Assembly: GCF_036014175.1 (NCBI RefSeq)
Contig: NZ_CP107917.1
Location: 3,720,001 to 3,784,000 of the forward strand
Source of the DNA: Streptomyces sp. NBC_00443
GTDB lineage: Bacteria > Actinomycetota > Actinomycetes > Streptomycetales > Streptomycetaceae
Length of the DNA: 64,000 bases
Direction of reading: 5' to 3'
Shown here: positions 7,440 to 16,418 of the stretch, one piece after another
Position numbering within the stretch: the stretch's first letter is position 1
Layout: each line of letters opens with the position of its first letter
Notes under the pieces: generated by a model
Databases searched by the model: none
Seen by the model: only the letters and a program-made list of their open reading frames with translations
Told to the model about the DNA's origin: nothing
Made by a program: the position numbers and the translations under genes

Positions 7440-8996
7440 TCATGGGGTGCGTTCGCGCAGCACACCGACGAGTTCGTGCACTCCCAAAGCTGTACGAAAT
7501 CGCCACAAACCTATACCAAATACGCACAATCCCAGGGTGATTGCGACGGCAAGTCCGACGGCCGTGTCACCTGCCAGCAGCCTCGCGGCGGCGACCAGCG
7601 GCACGGTGAGGCACAGGGCGACGGCGGTCGCCAGCAGGTATCCGCCGTCGATGAAGGTGAAGCCGGGATGCCGCCTCACCAACACGGCCGCGACGACGTT
7701 CTCCACGACGGTCGCCGCCCCCCAGGACAGGGCGGCGCCAAGGACGCCGAGACGGGGAATGGCGAGGAACCCCACCGTCAGCTGCACCGTGAACGCGACG
7801 CCGGTGACCGCCAGATGCCAGGTGCTCTTGCCCGCCATGAGCAGCACCGTCTGGGCGTTTCCCACCCCGACGTTGACCGCCGAGGCGAGACAGAGCAGCA
7901 CCAGCGCGCCCGCCCCCTGCTCGAACTCCGGTCCGAACAGCGACAGAACGGTGCCCGGGAAACTCGTGAGCAGGGCCAGCAGTGGCCAGGAGAACAGCAC
8001 GATCCAGCGCGTCGAGACGCGGTGCAGATGAGCGGCCTGCGCGAGGTCGCCCAGCGCGAGGAGACGGCTGATCTCGGGAGCGACGGCCAGCCGGATGGCG
8101 AGCTGGAGCAGCGTTGCCGCGATGACCACGCGGCTGACGGCGGTGTAGATGCCCGCCTCTTCGCTCGTCGCCAGGGAGGACAGCAGGACGACGCCCAGCC
8201 AGACCGCGCTGATGTCGAAGACGGACGAGACGGCCCGGGGCGCGGCGAACGCCCAGAACCCGCGCCGAGTGGCGGTCTCCCGTACGACGGTGTGCCGTAC
8301 GGAGACATGTCCTGTACTCCTGCGGCGGCACCTGCGCAGTGCGAGCCCGGCGATGAGGAAACCGGCCAGCGAGGGCACGAGCCAGGCGGCGGCCAGGCTC
8401 AGCACCCCCGGGGCCAGCAGCAGGACCGGGACGGCGATCAGAACGCGCAGTACCGGCTTCCCGATCTGCTCGACACCGACGTACGGGATCACTGTGCCGT
8501 GGCCCTGGGTGGCGCCCAGCAGGATCAGGGTGACCGTGGCCAGGGGGAGGAACACGGCGAACAGCCGGACCAGGGTCACCGCGTCCCCCGGGGCGAGACT
8601 CGGCAGCAGCGCGGTGGCCATGCCGGGCGACAGGAAGAGCAGTGCGGCGGCCGTGGTGCTCGCCAGGGCTCCCGGCACGACCGCGCTGCGCAGCAGTGCG
8701 CCCACCTTGCGGCCGCCGGTGATGGCCAGGTCACCGGGGACGAAGCGCACCAGCCCGGTGTCGGCGCCGAGCTTGCAGGCGTTGCACAGGATGGTGAAGG
8801 CCGCGACGCAGGTGAACACCGCGCCCGCCCCGTACGCCCCGAGCCCGCGGGTGACCAGGGCCACCAGCACATAGCCGAAGACCGCGTTGACCGCCGAGCC
8901 CAGGAAACCCCACCACCCACCGCGTGCGGTGGCGGCGACCCCGGACCGGACGGTAGACCCGCCGGTGGCCGGGACGGTCGTACCGGAGGTGCTCAC
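7440..8996 (-). CDS. Polysaccharide flippase, Wzx/MATE-like (MOP superfamily)
   Basis: The 518-aa product is almost entirely hydrophobic, with about 12-14 membrane segments. It shows the polysaccharide-synthase layout (GFLGSAVNAVFGYVLVALVT at the first helix, then GLGAYGAGAVFT). Proteins of this family flip lipid-linked glycan units across the membrane. Its GTG start overlaps the stop of the Wzz-like gene by 4 nt (GTGA), and the next gene, the secreted propeller protein, begins 74 nt downstream. In this context it is the exporter of the cluster. The glycan it carries cannot be deduced. Confidence 0.8.
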   Translation of the reverse strand: MSTSGTTVPATGGSTVRSGVAATARGGWWGFLGSAVNAVFGYVLVALVTRGLGAYGAGAVFTCVAAFTILCNACKLGADTGLVRFVPGDLAITGGRKVGALLRSAVVPGALASTTAAALLFLSPGMATALLPSLAPGDAVTLVRLFAVFLPLATVTLILLGATQGHGTVIPYVGVEQIGKPVLRVLIAVPVLLLAPGVLSLAAAWLVPSLAGFLIAGLALRRCRRRSTGHVSVRHTVVRETATRRGFWAFAAPRAVSSVFDISAVWLGVVLLSSLATSEEAGIYTAVSRVVIAATLLQLAIRLAVAPEISRLLALGDLAQAAHLHRVSTRWIVLFSWPLLALLTSFPGTVLSLFGPEFEQGAGALVLLCLASAVNVGVGNAQTVLLMAGKSTWHLAVTGVAFTVQLTVGFLAIPRLGVLGAALSWGAATVVENVVAAVLVRRHPGFTFIDGGYLLATAVALCLTVPLVAAARLLAGDTAVGLAVAITLGLCVFGIGLWRFRTALGVHELVGVLRERTP

Positions 8997-10600
8997 CGGG
9001 AGGTGGTGAGCGTGTCGTCCCGCATGGGCGTGGTCGGCTTCGCCATGGCGTCGTCAGCCGGAGCGGACGGTGTCGTGGCCGCGTTCCGCTCCCGCAGCCG
9101 GCGCAGCATGTCGCTGTCCAGGACTCGGCGGAGCAGGCCGGGCCGGGTGCCGTCGTGGAGCGCCGCGCCCACGAGGTGACCGCCCAGGCAGCTGACCAGC
9201 TCGTGAACGCGCTTGAGGTCGCCGCGCCTGATGTCGTCCAGCGCGCCCACCACGAGCACACCGTCCACGCCCGGGGCGAGCACCAGACCGTCACCGTGTT
9301 CCAGCAGAGGCGGGCTGAGGAAGAGCGTCGACCCGACGGAGTCGGCATCCGGCACGGCACGCGCCGCCGGGACCGCCGGCCCGTCGTCGCCGGTGGTGCC
9401 ACGGCTGTGGGGGCAGAGCGTGAACCGCCCGGCCGCGCCCGCGTCGACGACCACTGCGCCCTCGGGTACGTCGTCCGTCCCGGGGTCGCCGGACGACAGC
9501 GGCAGTCGTGCCCAGAGGCCGGGAGTGTGCGCGGTGGCGTCCACCAGTCGTACGTCGTCACCGGACTCGGCGAGAGCGGCGGCGAGGTTCACGGCGACGG
9601 CCTCGGCACCTCGCTGCTGCCTCGGCGCCACGATCATGAGCCTGCCCAGGGACGTACGGCCGTCGCTGCCCCGCAGACGCAGGGCCAGGGCGCGGTACGC
9701 CTCCGCGCGGCTGCCGTCCGCCCGGCCGACCTCCAGCAGTTCGCCCTCGGCGCCAGGGGCCGGGAGGATGCCCAGTACGGGAGCGTGCAGCGCCTCCTGG
9801 ACCTCGCCGACCGAGCGTGCCCGCGGCTCCAGGGCGGATCGGAGCCAGGCGAGCACGACCCCCAGGATGAGACCGCCGAGCAGACCGGCCCCGATGAGCC
9901 AGCCGGGGCCGGGTCCCGCGGGCCGCGCCGCCGGCTCGGCTCTGCGGACGATGTCGCCGGCGAAGGGGTCATAGGTCCTGACGTCCGAGACCTTCTTGCG
10001 CAGGATGCCGACCTGTTCCCGCAGTCCCGCGGCGCCGGCGACGGGCGGGTCGCCCTTCTTCGTGTCGAGTCGCCTGGTCAGCTCGGTGATCTGCCGCTCC
10101 AGTCCGGCGGCCATCCGGGCGGCCATGGCCTCGGAGCGGTCCTGGCGATCGGCGAGGTAGGCCCGGGCGAACGCGTTGGCGGCGCGGGCAGCGCGCTGCG
10201 CGGTGTCCGCCGTGTACTCGAAGCGGAGGACCTGGGTGTCCGGGAGGTTCGTCACGCTCAGGTCCGCCATCAGCGCGTCGGCGCCGTGCTTGTGCCGCAG
10301 TTCCTTCGCCGCCCGGGCCGCGACGGTCGCACTGAGCGCGATCTGCCGCTCGGTGCCCATGCTCACCTGGCTGTCCGCACCCACGCCGATCGTGCTGAAG
10401 GGGTCGGATCTGGGGCGCACGAGCACCTCACCGGTTGAGGTGTAACTGCCCGCGCGCAGCAGGACCAGGAGCAGTCCGCCGAGCAGCCCCAGGACCACGC
10501 CCAGCACGATGGTCGCGCGGTATCTCAGGAGCAGGCGCACCTGGTCGCGAAGCTCGTCGGGGTCGTCGTACCGGTCGTCGAAGCCGACGGGGCTGGTCAC
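8993..10600 (-). CDS. Wzz-like chain-length determinant with degenerate BY-kinase-type domain
   Basis: The 535-aa protein has a cytoplasmic N terminus, a membrane segment at about 31-50, a Wzz domain with coiled coil, a second membrane segment near 228-248 and a C-terminal ATPase-like domain. Such proteins set polymer length and, when they carry a kinase domain, autophosphorylate on tyrosine. Here the expected Walker A (GEGKST type) reads APRQQRGAEAVA and lacks the lysine, and Walker A' reads VRLVDAT. The kinase is therefore probably dead. The GTG at 10600 with GGAGG upstream overlaps the polymerase stop (GTGA), which decides the start. Confidence 0.8.
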   Translation of the reverse strand: MTSPVGFDDRYDDPDELRDQVRLLLRYRATIVLGVVLGLLGGLLLVLLRAGSYTSTGEVLVRPRSDPFSTIGVGADSQVSMGTERQIALSATVAARAAKELRHKHGADALMADLSVTNLPDTQVLRFEYTADTAQRAARAANAFARAYLADRQDRSEAMAARMAAGLERQITELTRRLDTKKGDPPVAGAAGLREQVGILRKKVSDVRTYDPFAGDIVRRAEPAARPAGPGPGWLIGAGLLGGLILGVVLAWLRSALEPRARSVGEVQEALHAPVLGILPAPGAEGELLEVGRADGSRAEAYRALALRLRGSDGRTSLGRLMIVAPRQQRGAEAVAVNLAAALAESGDDVRLVDATAHTPGLWARLPLSSGDPGTDDVPEGAVVVDAGAAGRFTLCPHSRGTTGDDGPAVPAARAVPDADSVGSTLFLSPPLLEHGDGLVLAPGVDGVLVVGALDDIRRGDLKRVHELVSCLGGHLVGAALHDGTRPGLLRRVLDSDMLRRLRERNAATTPSAPADDAMAKPTTPMRDDTLTTSR

Positions 10601-12051
10601 GGGTGCCTCCTGTGGCCGGGGATGAGTGCGTGGCCCGCGGTGGCGGGTGGCCGCACCGGGGCCGGGTTCCGGGACCGCCCGGCGGCGCGGGTGAGGAAGA
10701 GCGGAACGATCAGGAGCAACGCGAGGGGCGCGATGATCGCCATGAGGCTGCCGCGCAGGAAGATCAACTGGTAGAAGGCGAAGGCGGGGACCAGCAGAAC
10801 CGCCAGGGTGCTCTGCCGTCCCCGCAGCCGTGCCCTGATGTCGTCCACCCGCCGTCCGGCCGCGCCCAGCAGGCAGAAGACCGCGACGACACACAGCGGA
10901 CCACCCCACAGGTAACTCTCGATCCACAGCGGGGCGGAGAGGTTGTGGAAGTCGTAGCCCGCGTACTCGGCGAATTCGATACCGGTGGCCTGCGGTTTTC
11001 CGGGCCACATGGTGCGAGGAATCACGACCAGGACGACACCGAGCAGGGCCGACGGAGCGAAGCCGTTTTCCTGCACATAGTCGATGCCGGTCTGCATTTG
11101 CTGGAATGCGTCGTAGTCCATGGTGGTGCTGAACTGCTCCGCCAGTCCCACGACTTGCAGCGCTTCCCGTTCGTCGTAACGGAAGTAGTCGCTGTACGGG
11201 AAGGCGAACAGCACCACGGCCGTGATGGCCACGGCGATGCCGCGAAAGGCCCGCGGGGTGTTGAACCGGTGCCACGAGAAAAGCAGCACCAGAAGGACGG
11301 TTCCGGCCCAGAAACGCGGCCTGCTGATGGGATTGTTGACGATCACGTTGAGCGTGAGCAGGGCCGGGAGCAGCAGCAGGCGGACCGCGCGCAGCAACCG
11401 GTCGCCGGTGGCCCGGCGGGGCAGGTGGACCAGGGCCACCATGGACCAGAAGGCCGGGACGGCGAGGCACCAGACGCGCAGCGCGTGCGCCGTGTCCGAT
11501 TGGGTGTCCGACTGCCACAGAGCCTGTCTGCTGGTGAAGTAGGCCCGCAGACCGCCTTCCTGCCCGGGGATCAGCGCGACCGCGAGCAACAGCGACAGGC
11601 CGCACAGAAGGAGGACGGGCAGCGGCGAGAGCGTGCGGGACAGCAGCGGTTCCAGTACGGCCGACCTGCGGCGCTTGCGTCCGGCGGCCAGGGCCGCTCC
11701 CCCGGTGTAGGCGAGGAGACCGAGTTCCGTCAGCATGGCGGCCGCGAAAGCGGTCGTCCCGCCGCTGCGGTAGCCGAGCGGATAGGTGTCGGTGGCGAGC
11801 ATGGCGAGCGGCGCCAGACCGAGCCATACATAGGAGAAGAGCCAGAATCCGAAAGCGACCAGGCGCACCGACGTATCGGTGAGCACCCGGGCCAGCCCCA
11901 CTCCGGTATGCACCACGACGACGCACTGCACGGCGAGTGCCGTCCCGAATCGCGTGTCGATGGCCTGAAGAATCAGCGCGGGCAGGAAGGCGACGAAAAA
12001 GAAGGTCCAGCAGCACACCGCTGCCACGGAACGCTGTTCACCGCCTCGCAC
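10597..12051 (-). CDS. O-antigen/oligosaccharide repeat-unit polymerase (Wzy-like)
   Basis: The product (484 aa from the GTG at 12051) has about 12-13 hydrophobic segments and a large extracytoplasmic loop containing YSDYFRYDEREALQVVG and IPRTMWPGKPQATGIEFAEY, the arrangement of Wzy and O-antigen ligase proteins. It would join lipid-linked repeat units outside the membrane. The start is uncertain: GTG codons at 12051, 12057 and 12150 are all in frame, and 12051 has a GGGGG run 6 nt before it. It is coupled to the Wzz-like gene by a 4-nt overlap. Confidence 0.75.
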   Translation of the reverse strand: MRGGEQRSVAAVCCWTFFFVAFLPALILQAIDTRFGTALAVQCVVVVHTGVGLARVLTDTSVRLVAFGFWLFSYVWLGLAPLAMLATDTYPLGYRSGGTTAFAAAMLTELGLLAYTGGAALAAGRKRRRSAVLEPLLSRTLSPLPVLLLCGLSLLLAVALIPGQEGGLRAYFTSRQALWQSDTQSDTAHALRVWCLAVPAFWSMVALVHLPRRATGDRLLRAVRLLLLPALLTLNVIVNNPISRPRFWAGTVLLVLLFSWHRFNTPRAFRGIAVAITAVVLFAFPYSDYFRYDEREALQVVGLAEQFSTTMDYDAFQQMQTGIDYVQENGFAPSALLGVVLVVIPRTMWPGKPQATGIEFAEYAGYDFHNLSAPLWIESYLWGGPLCVVAVFCLLGAAGRRVDDIRARLRGRQSTLAVLLVPAFAFYQLIFLRGSLMAIIAPLALLLIVPLFLTRAAGRSRNPAPVRPPATAGHALIPGHRRHP

Positions 12052-12180
12052 CTGCACCCCCGATTGAGCGAGCAAACGGAATGGATCGACACCGGTAGAT
12101 TTATAGCCCAAAGGCCAGGCCGATCCCCCGCATTTCAGAGGGCGTTTCACATGACGTGAATTACTATGAAGTCAGAATAA

Positions 12181-13380
12181 TCACGGGACGGCGCGGCCGG
12201 CCGCCCGCAGAATTTCCTCGAACCGCGAAGCGCACCCCTCCAGGGCGAACTCCCGCTCGGCCAGCGCCCGGCTCTCCTTGCCCAGCGACTCCGCCCGCGC
12301 CGGGTCGTTCAGTACCTCCCGGACCCATGTGGCCGCTTCGGGCAGCGAGGACTCCTCGGGGGCGAACACCGGCGAGCCGGCCCGCCGGAGCAGCTTCGCC
12401 GCCAGGTTGTCCGCCGGCATCAGGCCCAGCACCGGGCGCCCGGCGCACAGATAGGACAGCGTCTTGGAGGGGACCGAGAACTCTCCCGCGTCCGCCGTCA
12501 GCAGCACGACCAGCACATCGCCCGCGCCCAGCACCTCGGGCAGCCGCTCGTAGGGCTGGAAGGGCAACAGGGTCAGGTCGACACCCCGAGCGGCGGCGGC
12601 CTCCTTGATGACCGGGACGGCCGGTCCGTCGTTGACGACGACGAGTCGGACCCGCTCGCCCTGCTCACGCAGTGTCTCGGCCAGCCGCACCAGCAGGACG
12701 GGGTTGTGCTTGAGGCCGATCGTGCCCGAGTACAGCACGGTCCTGACACCGGTGAGGCCGTGCTCCCGCGACCACGCGTTGGCGCGGGCCACGGGGAGGA
12801 TCTCGTCCAGCGGCGCCCAGTTGGGAATGACGGTGGCCTTGTCCGCGGTGCCCCACTCCCGGTGGACCCGCACGAAGGAGTCGGCGATCACGACGATCGC
12901 CGAGGCCCGTCGCGCCGACCACTTCTCGCCCTGCTCGAAGACCCGGGCGGCGACGCCCATCAGCCTCGACACCCCGGCGGCGGCGAAGCTCTTCAGTGCG
13001 ACGGCGGTGATGTCCTGGTGCCACAGCACCCACGGGATACGCAGTGCCTTCAGTGCCGACGCGGCCACGACCAGGGTCGGGATCGGCAGGTTCGCCAGCA
13101 TCGCCACGTCCGGCTTCTCGCGCCGTACCTGACGTGCCAGCTCCAGACCCAGCCGCGTCTCCTTGAAGAGACGCCGGACGTAGGCGCCCTTGTCCAGTAC
13201 GACGCGGTCGCCGATGGTGACGAAGCGGAGGCCGGCGATGCTGTCCGCGGCGAGGTTGCCCTTCCCGGAGACGTAGGCCGAGCAGGTCGAGTGGACGACG
13301 TCATGACCGCGGTACGCCAGTTCACGGCTGAGCTGGGCCTGGAACGGGTGCCCGCTGTAGTCGTGGACGAGGATCCTCAT
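12181..13380 (-). CDS. GT4-family glycosyltransferase (WbuB-like)
   Basis: The 399-aa protein starts MRILVHDYSGHPFQ and has two Rossmann domains. The donor half contains LYSGTIGLKHNPVLLVRLAE and the SVPSKTLSYLCAGRPVL motif near residue 300, typical of GT-B enzymes of the WbuB group that build polysaccharide repeat units from nucleotide sugars. No signal peptide is seen, so it is cytosolic or peripheral. It is 28 nt from the epimerase gene and 129 nt upstream of the polymerase start. Donor and acceptor are unknown. Confidence 0.85.
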   Translation of the reverse strand: MRILVHDYSGHPFQAQLSRELAYRGHDVVHSTCSAYVSGKGNLAADSIAGLRFVTIGDRVVLDKGAYVRRLFKETRLGLELARQVRREKPDVAMLANLPIPTLVVAASALKALRIPWVLWHQDITAVALKSFAAAGVSRLMGVAARVFEQGEKWSARRASAIVVIADSFVRVHREWGTADKATVIPNWAPLDEILPVARANAWSREHGLTGVRTVLYSGTIGLKHNPVLLVRLAETLREQGERVRLVVVNDGPAVPVIKEAAAARGVDLTLLPFQPYERLPEVLGAGDVLVVLLTADAGEFSVPSKTLSYLCAGRPVLGLMPADNLAAKLLRRAGSPVFAPEESSLPEAATWVREVLNDPARAESLGKESRALAEREFALEGCASRFEEILRAAGRAVP

Positions 13381-13408
13381 GTACTGCTCTCCCGGCCGGT
13401 TCGAGGGA

Positions 13409-14389
13409 TCAGGAACGAGCGCGCTTGACCTGGTCGAAGACCCAGGCGTAGGTCTTCTCGAGCCCGTCGGCCAGCGGGATCGACGGCTCCCAGCCGTACA
13501 GTTCGCGGATCAGGCCGTTGTCGGAGTTGCGGCCGCGTACGCCCTGCGGCGCGTCCAGCCGGTAGGCGCGCTCGCAGCGGATGCCCGCGATCTCCTCGAC
13601 GATGTCGACCAGTTGGTTGATGGTGACCAGCTCGGAGGAGCCGAGGTTGACCGGGACGCTGCTGGTGCCGTGCATGAGCATCCGCGTGCCGTGCAGGCAG
13701 TCGTCGATGTACATGAAGGAACGGGTCTGCCGGCCGTCGCCCCAGATGTCGATCCGGTGCTCACCGGAGATGACCGCCTCGGCGATCTTGCGGCACACGG
13801 CCGCCGGGGCCTTCTCGCGGCCTCCGGTCCAGGTGCCCGCCGGGCCGTAGACATTGTGGTAGCGCGCGACACGGCAGGTGAATCCGTAGTCCTCCTCGAA
13901 GTGGCGGCACATGCGCTCCGAGAACAGCTTCTCCCAGCCGTAGCCGTCCTCGGGCTGGGCCGGGTAGGCGTCCTCCTCCTTGAGGGCGGTGACTTTCGGG
14001 TCGCTCTGTTTGCCGGCGGCGTACACGCAGGCGGACGAGGAGTAGAAATAGCGCTCCACGCCGGCCTCGTGCGCGGCCTTGAGCATGTGGGTGCTGGTCA
14101 GCACCGACATCATGCAGGCGGCCTTGTGGTTCTCGATGAATCCCATGCCGCCCATGTCGGCGGCCAGCATGTACACCTGACGGGCGTTTTGGACTGCGGC
14201 GCGGGCGCTTTCGAGGAGGGACAGATCAGCGACGACGTTCTCTGCGCCGGCGTGCATCTGCTGCCACTCGTGACGCGGCTTGATGTCGACACAACGAACG
14301 GTCAGGCCCTGGGACAAAAGGTCGGCCGCGAGATGCCCACCGATGAATCCTCCGCCACCCGCGACAACGACATCCACCTGCTTGCTCAT
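13409..14389 (-). CDS. NAD-dependent epimerase, GDP-mannose 3,5-epimerase-like
   Basis: The 326-aa extended SDR protein has the NAD motif GGGGFIGGH (11-19), AADMGGMGF (76-84), SSSAC (117-121), the YxxxK pair Y150/K154 and GGREKAPAA (189-197). AADMGGMG, the cysteine of SSSAC and the lysine of REKAPAA match the signature of plant GDP-mannose 3',5'-epimerase, where Cys and Lys are the acid/base pair of the double epimerisation. I infer conversion of GDP-D-mannose to GDP-L-galactose (or GDP-L-gulose) as donor for the cluster's glycosyltransferases. A UDP- or dTDP-sugar substrate is possible but less well supported by these motifs. Confidence 0.8.
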   Translation of the reverse strand: MSKQVDVVVAGGGGFIGGHLAADLLSQGLTVRCVDIKPRHEWQQMHAGAENVVADLSLLESARAAVQNARQVYMLAADMGGMGFIENHKAACMMSVLTSTHMLKAAHEAGVERYFYSSSACVYAAGKQSDPKVTALKEEDAYPAQPEDGYGWEKLFSERMCRHFEEDYGFTCRVARYHNVYGPAGTWTGGREKAPAAVCRKIAEAVISGEHRIDIWGDGRQTRSFMYIDDCLHGTRMLMHGTSSVPVNLGSSELVTINQLVDIVEEIAGIRCERAYRLDAPQGVRGRNSDNGLIRELYGWEPSIPLADGLEKTYAWVFDQVKRARS

Positions 14390-14510
14390 GGCAACTCCTT
14401 CTGGAAAGCCGGAATCCGACTGGCAGATTAATCACTGTTTACACCTTTTCATGTGATATGCCGCGCGTTTCCGCATCACAAGGCGCCCGATACCTCCGTC
14501 CGAGTTCGCG

Positions 14511-15212
14511 TCAGGAGAGCTCGCGGAGCCACTTGGCAAAGAACGCCGGAAGCAGCACGACATGGCCCACGAGCAGGGCGACGTACAGCGCGAGGAACAG
14601 CTTCTGGCTCCCGAGGAACAGGAAACTCAGGCAGAACAGGCCGTAGTCCACGGGCAGCAGGGCCATGCCGCGAACACCGGAAGGCGGGGGCACCGGACCG
14701 GTCGGCGGTCTCACCCTTCGCCTTCTCAGCTGTTCCGTGAGAATCCCTCCGAAGAACAGCAGGACAGCGGCGAACTGGAAGATGACCGGGAGCAGCAGCG
14801 CGGGCTGTGTCAGATCGAAGAAGCGGTAGAAGGAAATCAGCACCGCCGCGTGAATGCCCAGGATTTTCGCGCAGTCCACCACATGGTCCAGCCACTCCCC
14901 GCGCAGGCTGGACGACCGGTGCAGCCTGGCCAGCTGGCCGTCCGCGGAATCGAGCGCGAACCCGAGAAGCAGCGCGAGGGAGACCCACTGCCCCAACAGA
15001 TGCGAAGGCGGGCGCAGAGCAATCGAGAAAACGGCCGCGAAGGTGATCAGCGCGCTGACGGCCGTCACATGGTTGGGTGAGAGCCCGATACGGTACGCCG
15101 CTGCCGCGAGCAGTCTCCCGGCCGGCCGGTTGACGAACCGTGCGTAGACGGAAACCCCCTGGGCGGGTTTCTGGACCTTCGAGAGCTGCTGCAGCGTGCT
15201 GGAGAATTCCAT
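14511..15212 (-). CDS. CDP-alcohol phosphatidyltransferase family membrane protein
   Basis: The 233-aa protein has about six membrane helices and a perfect CDP-alcohol phosphotransferase motif at residues 91-113: DG, two residues, AR, eight residues, G, three, D, three, D (D91-G92, A95-R96, G105, D109, D113). Family members move a phospho-alcohol from a CDP-alcohol to an acceptor within the membrane. The same cluster encodes a CDP-glycerol-forming enzyme, so transfer of phosphoglycerol or a similar polyol phosphate to a lipid or glycan is plausible. The ATG at 15212 follows an AGGTCAGG stretch; an in-frame upstream ATG at 15254 lacks a site. Confidence 0.8.
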   Translation of the reverse strand: MEFSSTLQQLSKVQKPAQGVSVYARFVNRPAGRLLAAAAYRIGLSPNHVTAVSALITFAAVFSIALRPPSHLLGQWVSLALLLGFALDSADGQLARLHRSSSLRGEWLDHVVDCAKILGIHAAVLISFYRFFDLTQPALLLPVIFQFAAVLLFFGGILTEQLRRRRVRPPTGPVPPPSGVRGMALLPVDYGLFCLSFLFLGSQKLFLALYVALLVGHVVLLPAFFAKWLRELS

Positions 15213-15284
15213 TACCTGACCTCGTGCGTGAACGGGCAGAAGGAGCAACCGCATACCGAATTCTCGGAGTCGTCCGCGCGCGAT

Positions 15285-16418
15285 CTAATCCCGAGAGGGC
15301 ACGTGACAGGCACCCCGATAGATCGTCTCCAGCCGATCCGTCACCGCATGGATCGAGAACGCCTCCCGGACGGCGCGATGCCCCGCCTCCACGAGGGCGT
15401 CTCGCTTGGCGTCGTCGGCCAGCACACCGCACACTGCGTCGGCCAGCGCTTCGGGACTGCCGTCGGTGACCATCGCCGCCCCTCGGTGGGCCAGCTCGTC
15501 CGCGATGCCACAGCTGTCCGTGCACACCACGGGGGTGCCGGCCGAGAGAGCCTCCATCACGGTCATCGGGAACGGCTCGTCCACACTGGGCAGCACGTAG
15601 ACCGCCGCCCTCGCATACGCCCGTACCGCCTCCGGGTGCCGCAGCGCCCCGCCGTAGGAGACGATGCCCTGCAGCCCATGGGCGGCGATCAGCCGGCGCA
15701 CCGTCGGCAGCATCCCCTCGTCCGCCCCGTGGATGGTGAACCGGGCGTCGGGCATCCGCCGATGCACCAGAGCGGCCATCTCGACGAACGCCTCGGGGCG
15801 TTTGCGCGGGTGCAGTCGGGCGAGGAAGAGCACCTCCCGCTCGCGCCGCGGCCGCTCAGCCCCTCCCCCGGGCTCGGGACGCACCCCGTTGGGCAGGGTC
15901 ATCAGCGGCGGACCGCCTGCACCGATGACCTCGGCCACGGCCCGGCGCTCGTGCTCGGTGAGAACCAGACAGCCCTGCGCCCGCCGCAGCAGCGGGACGT
16001 AGACGCGGTCGAAGAGCCTGGCAACGGCCGCGTGCCGGGGCTGCACCATGCCATGTGTCTGCGTGAAGAACTTCTTGCGGCGCAGCGCGGCGACGGCGAG
16101 CGCCGCGAGAGAGACAAGGTCGCGCCCCGCGTGGACATGGACCACGTCGGCCCTGCCCATCGACACCCACAGGTCCCTGACCAGCAGCGGGTGCATGAGC
16201 CCGGTGAAGCGCCCCGGGAGCAGTGAGCGGGCCGGACGCGTCCGCAGCGGCACCGAGCCGAGGCGTTTCGGCGCCGAGGACCTGCCTCGCCACAGCGACA
16301 CCAGCGTGACCTCGTGGCCTCGGGCTGCGCACTCCTCCAAGTGCCCGGCGGCCACGCTCGTCGGACCGCCGTACGCTCCGTCGTCGCTCACGAGCGTCAC
16401 CACATGGACGACTCTCAT
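15285..16418 (-). CDS. GT4-family glycosyltransferase
   Basis: The 377-aa product starts MRVVHVVTLVSDDGAYGGPT, with the glycine-rich acceptor-domain loop, and has a donor domain with LFLARLHPRKRPEAFVEMAA and the E-x7-E motif EPFPMTVMEALSAGTPVV. This is a canonical retaining GT-B glycosyltransferase. The ATG overlaps the acetyltransferase stop by 4 nt (ATGA). It is the second GT4 enzyme of the cluster; with only two, the repeat unit is probably short or other transferases act in trans. Sugar specificity is not readable. Confidence 0.85.
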   Translation of the reverse strand: MRVVHVVTLVSDDGAYGGPTSVAAGHLEECAARGHEVTLVSLWRGRSSAPKRLGSVPLRTRPARSLLPGRFTGLMHPLLVRDLWVSMGRADVVHVHAGRDLVSLAALAVAALRRKKFFTQTHGMVQPRHAAVARLFDRVYVPLLRRAQGCLVLTEHERRAVAEVIGAGGPPLMTLPNGVRPEPGGGAERPRREREVLFLARLHPRKRPEAFVEMAALVHRRMPDARFTIHGADEGMLPTVRRLIAAHGLQGIVSYGGALRHPEAVRAYARAAVYVLPSVDEPFPMTVMEALSAGTPVVCTDSCGIADELAHRGAAMVTDGSPEALADAVCGVLADDAKRDALVEAGHRAVREAFSIHAVTDRLETIYRGACHVPSRD

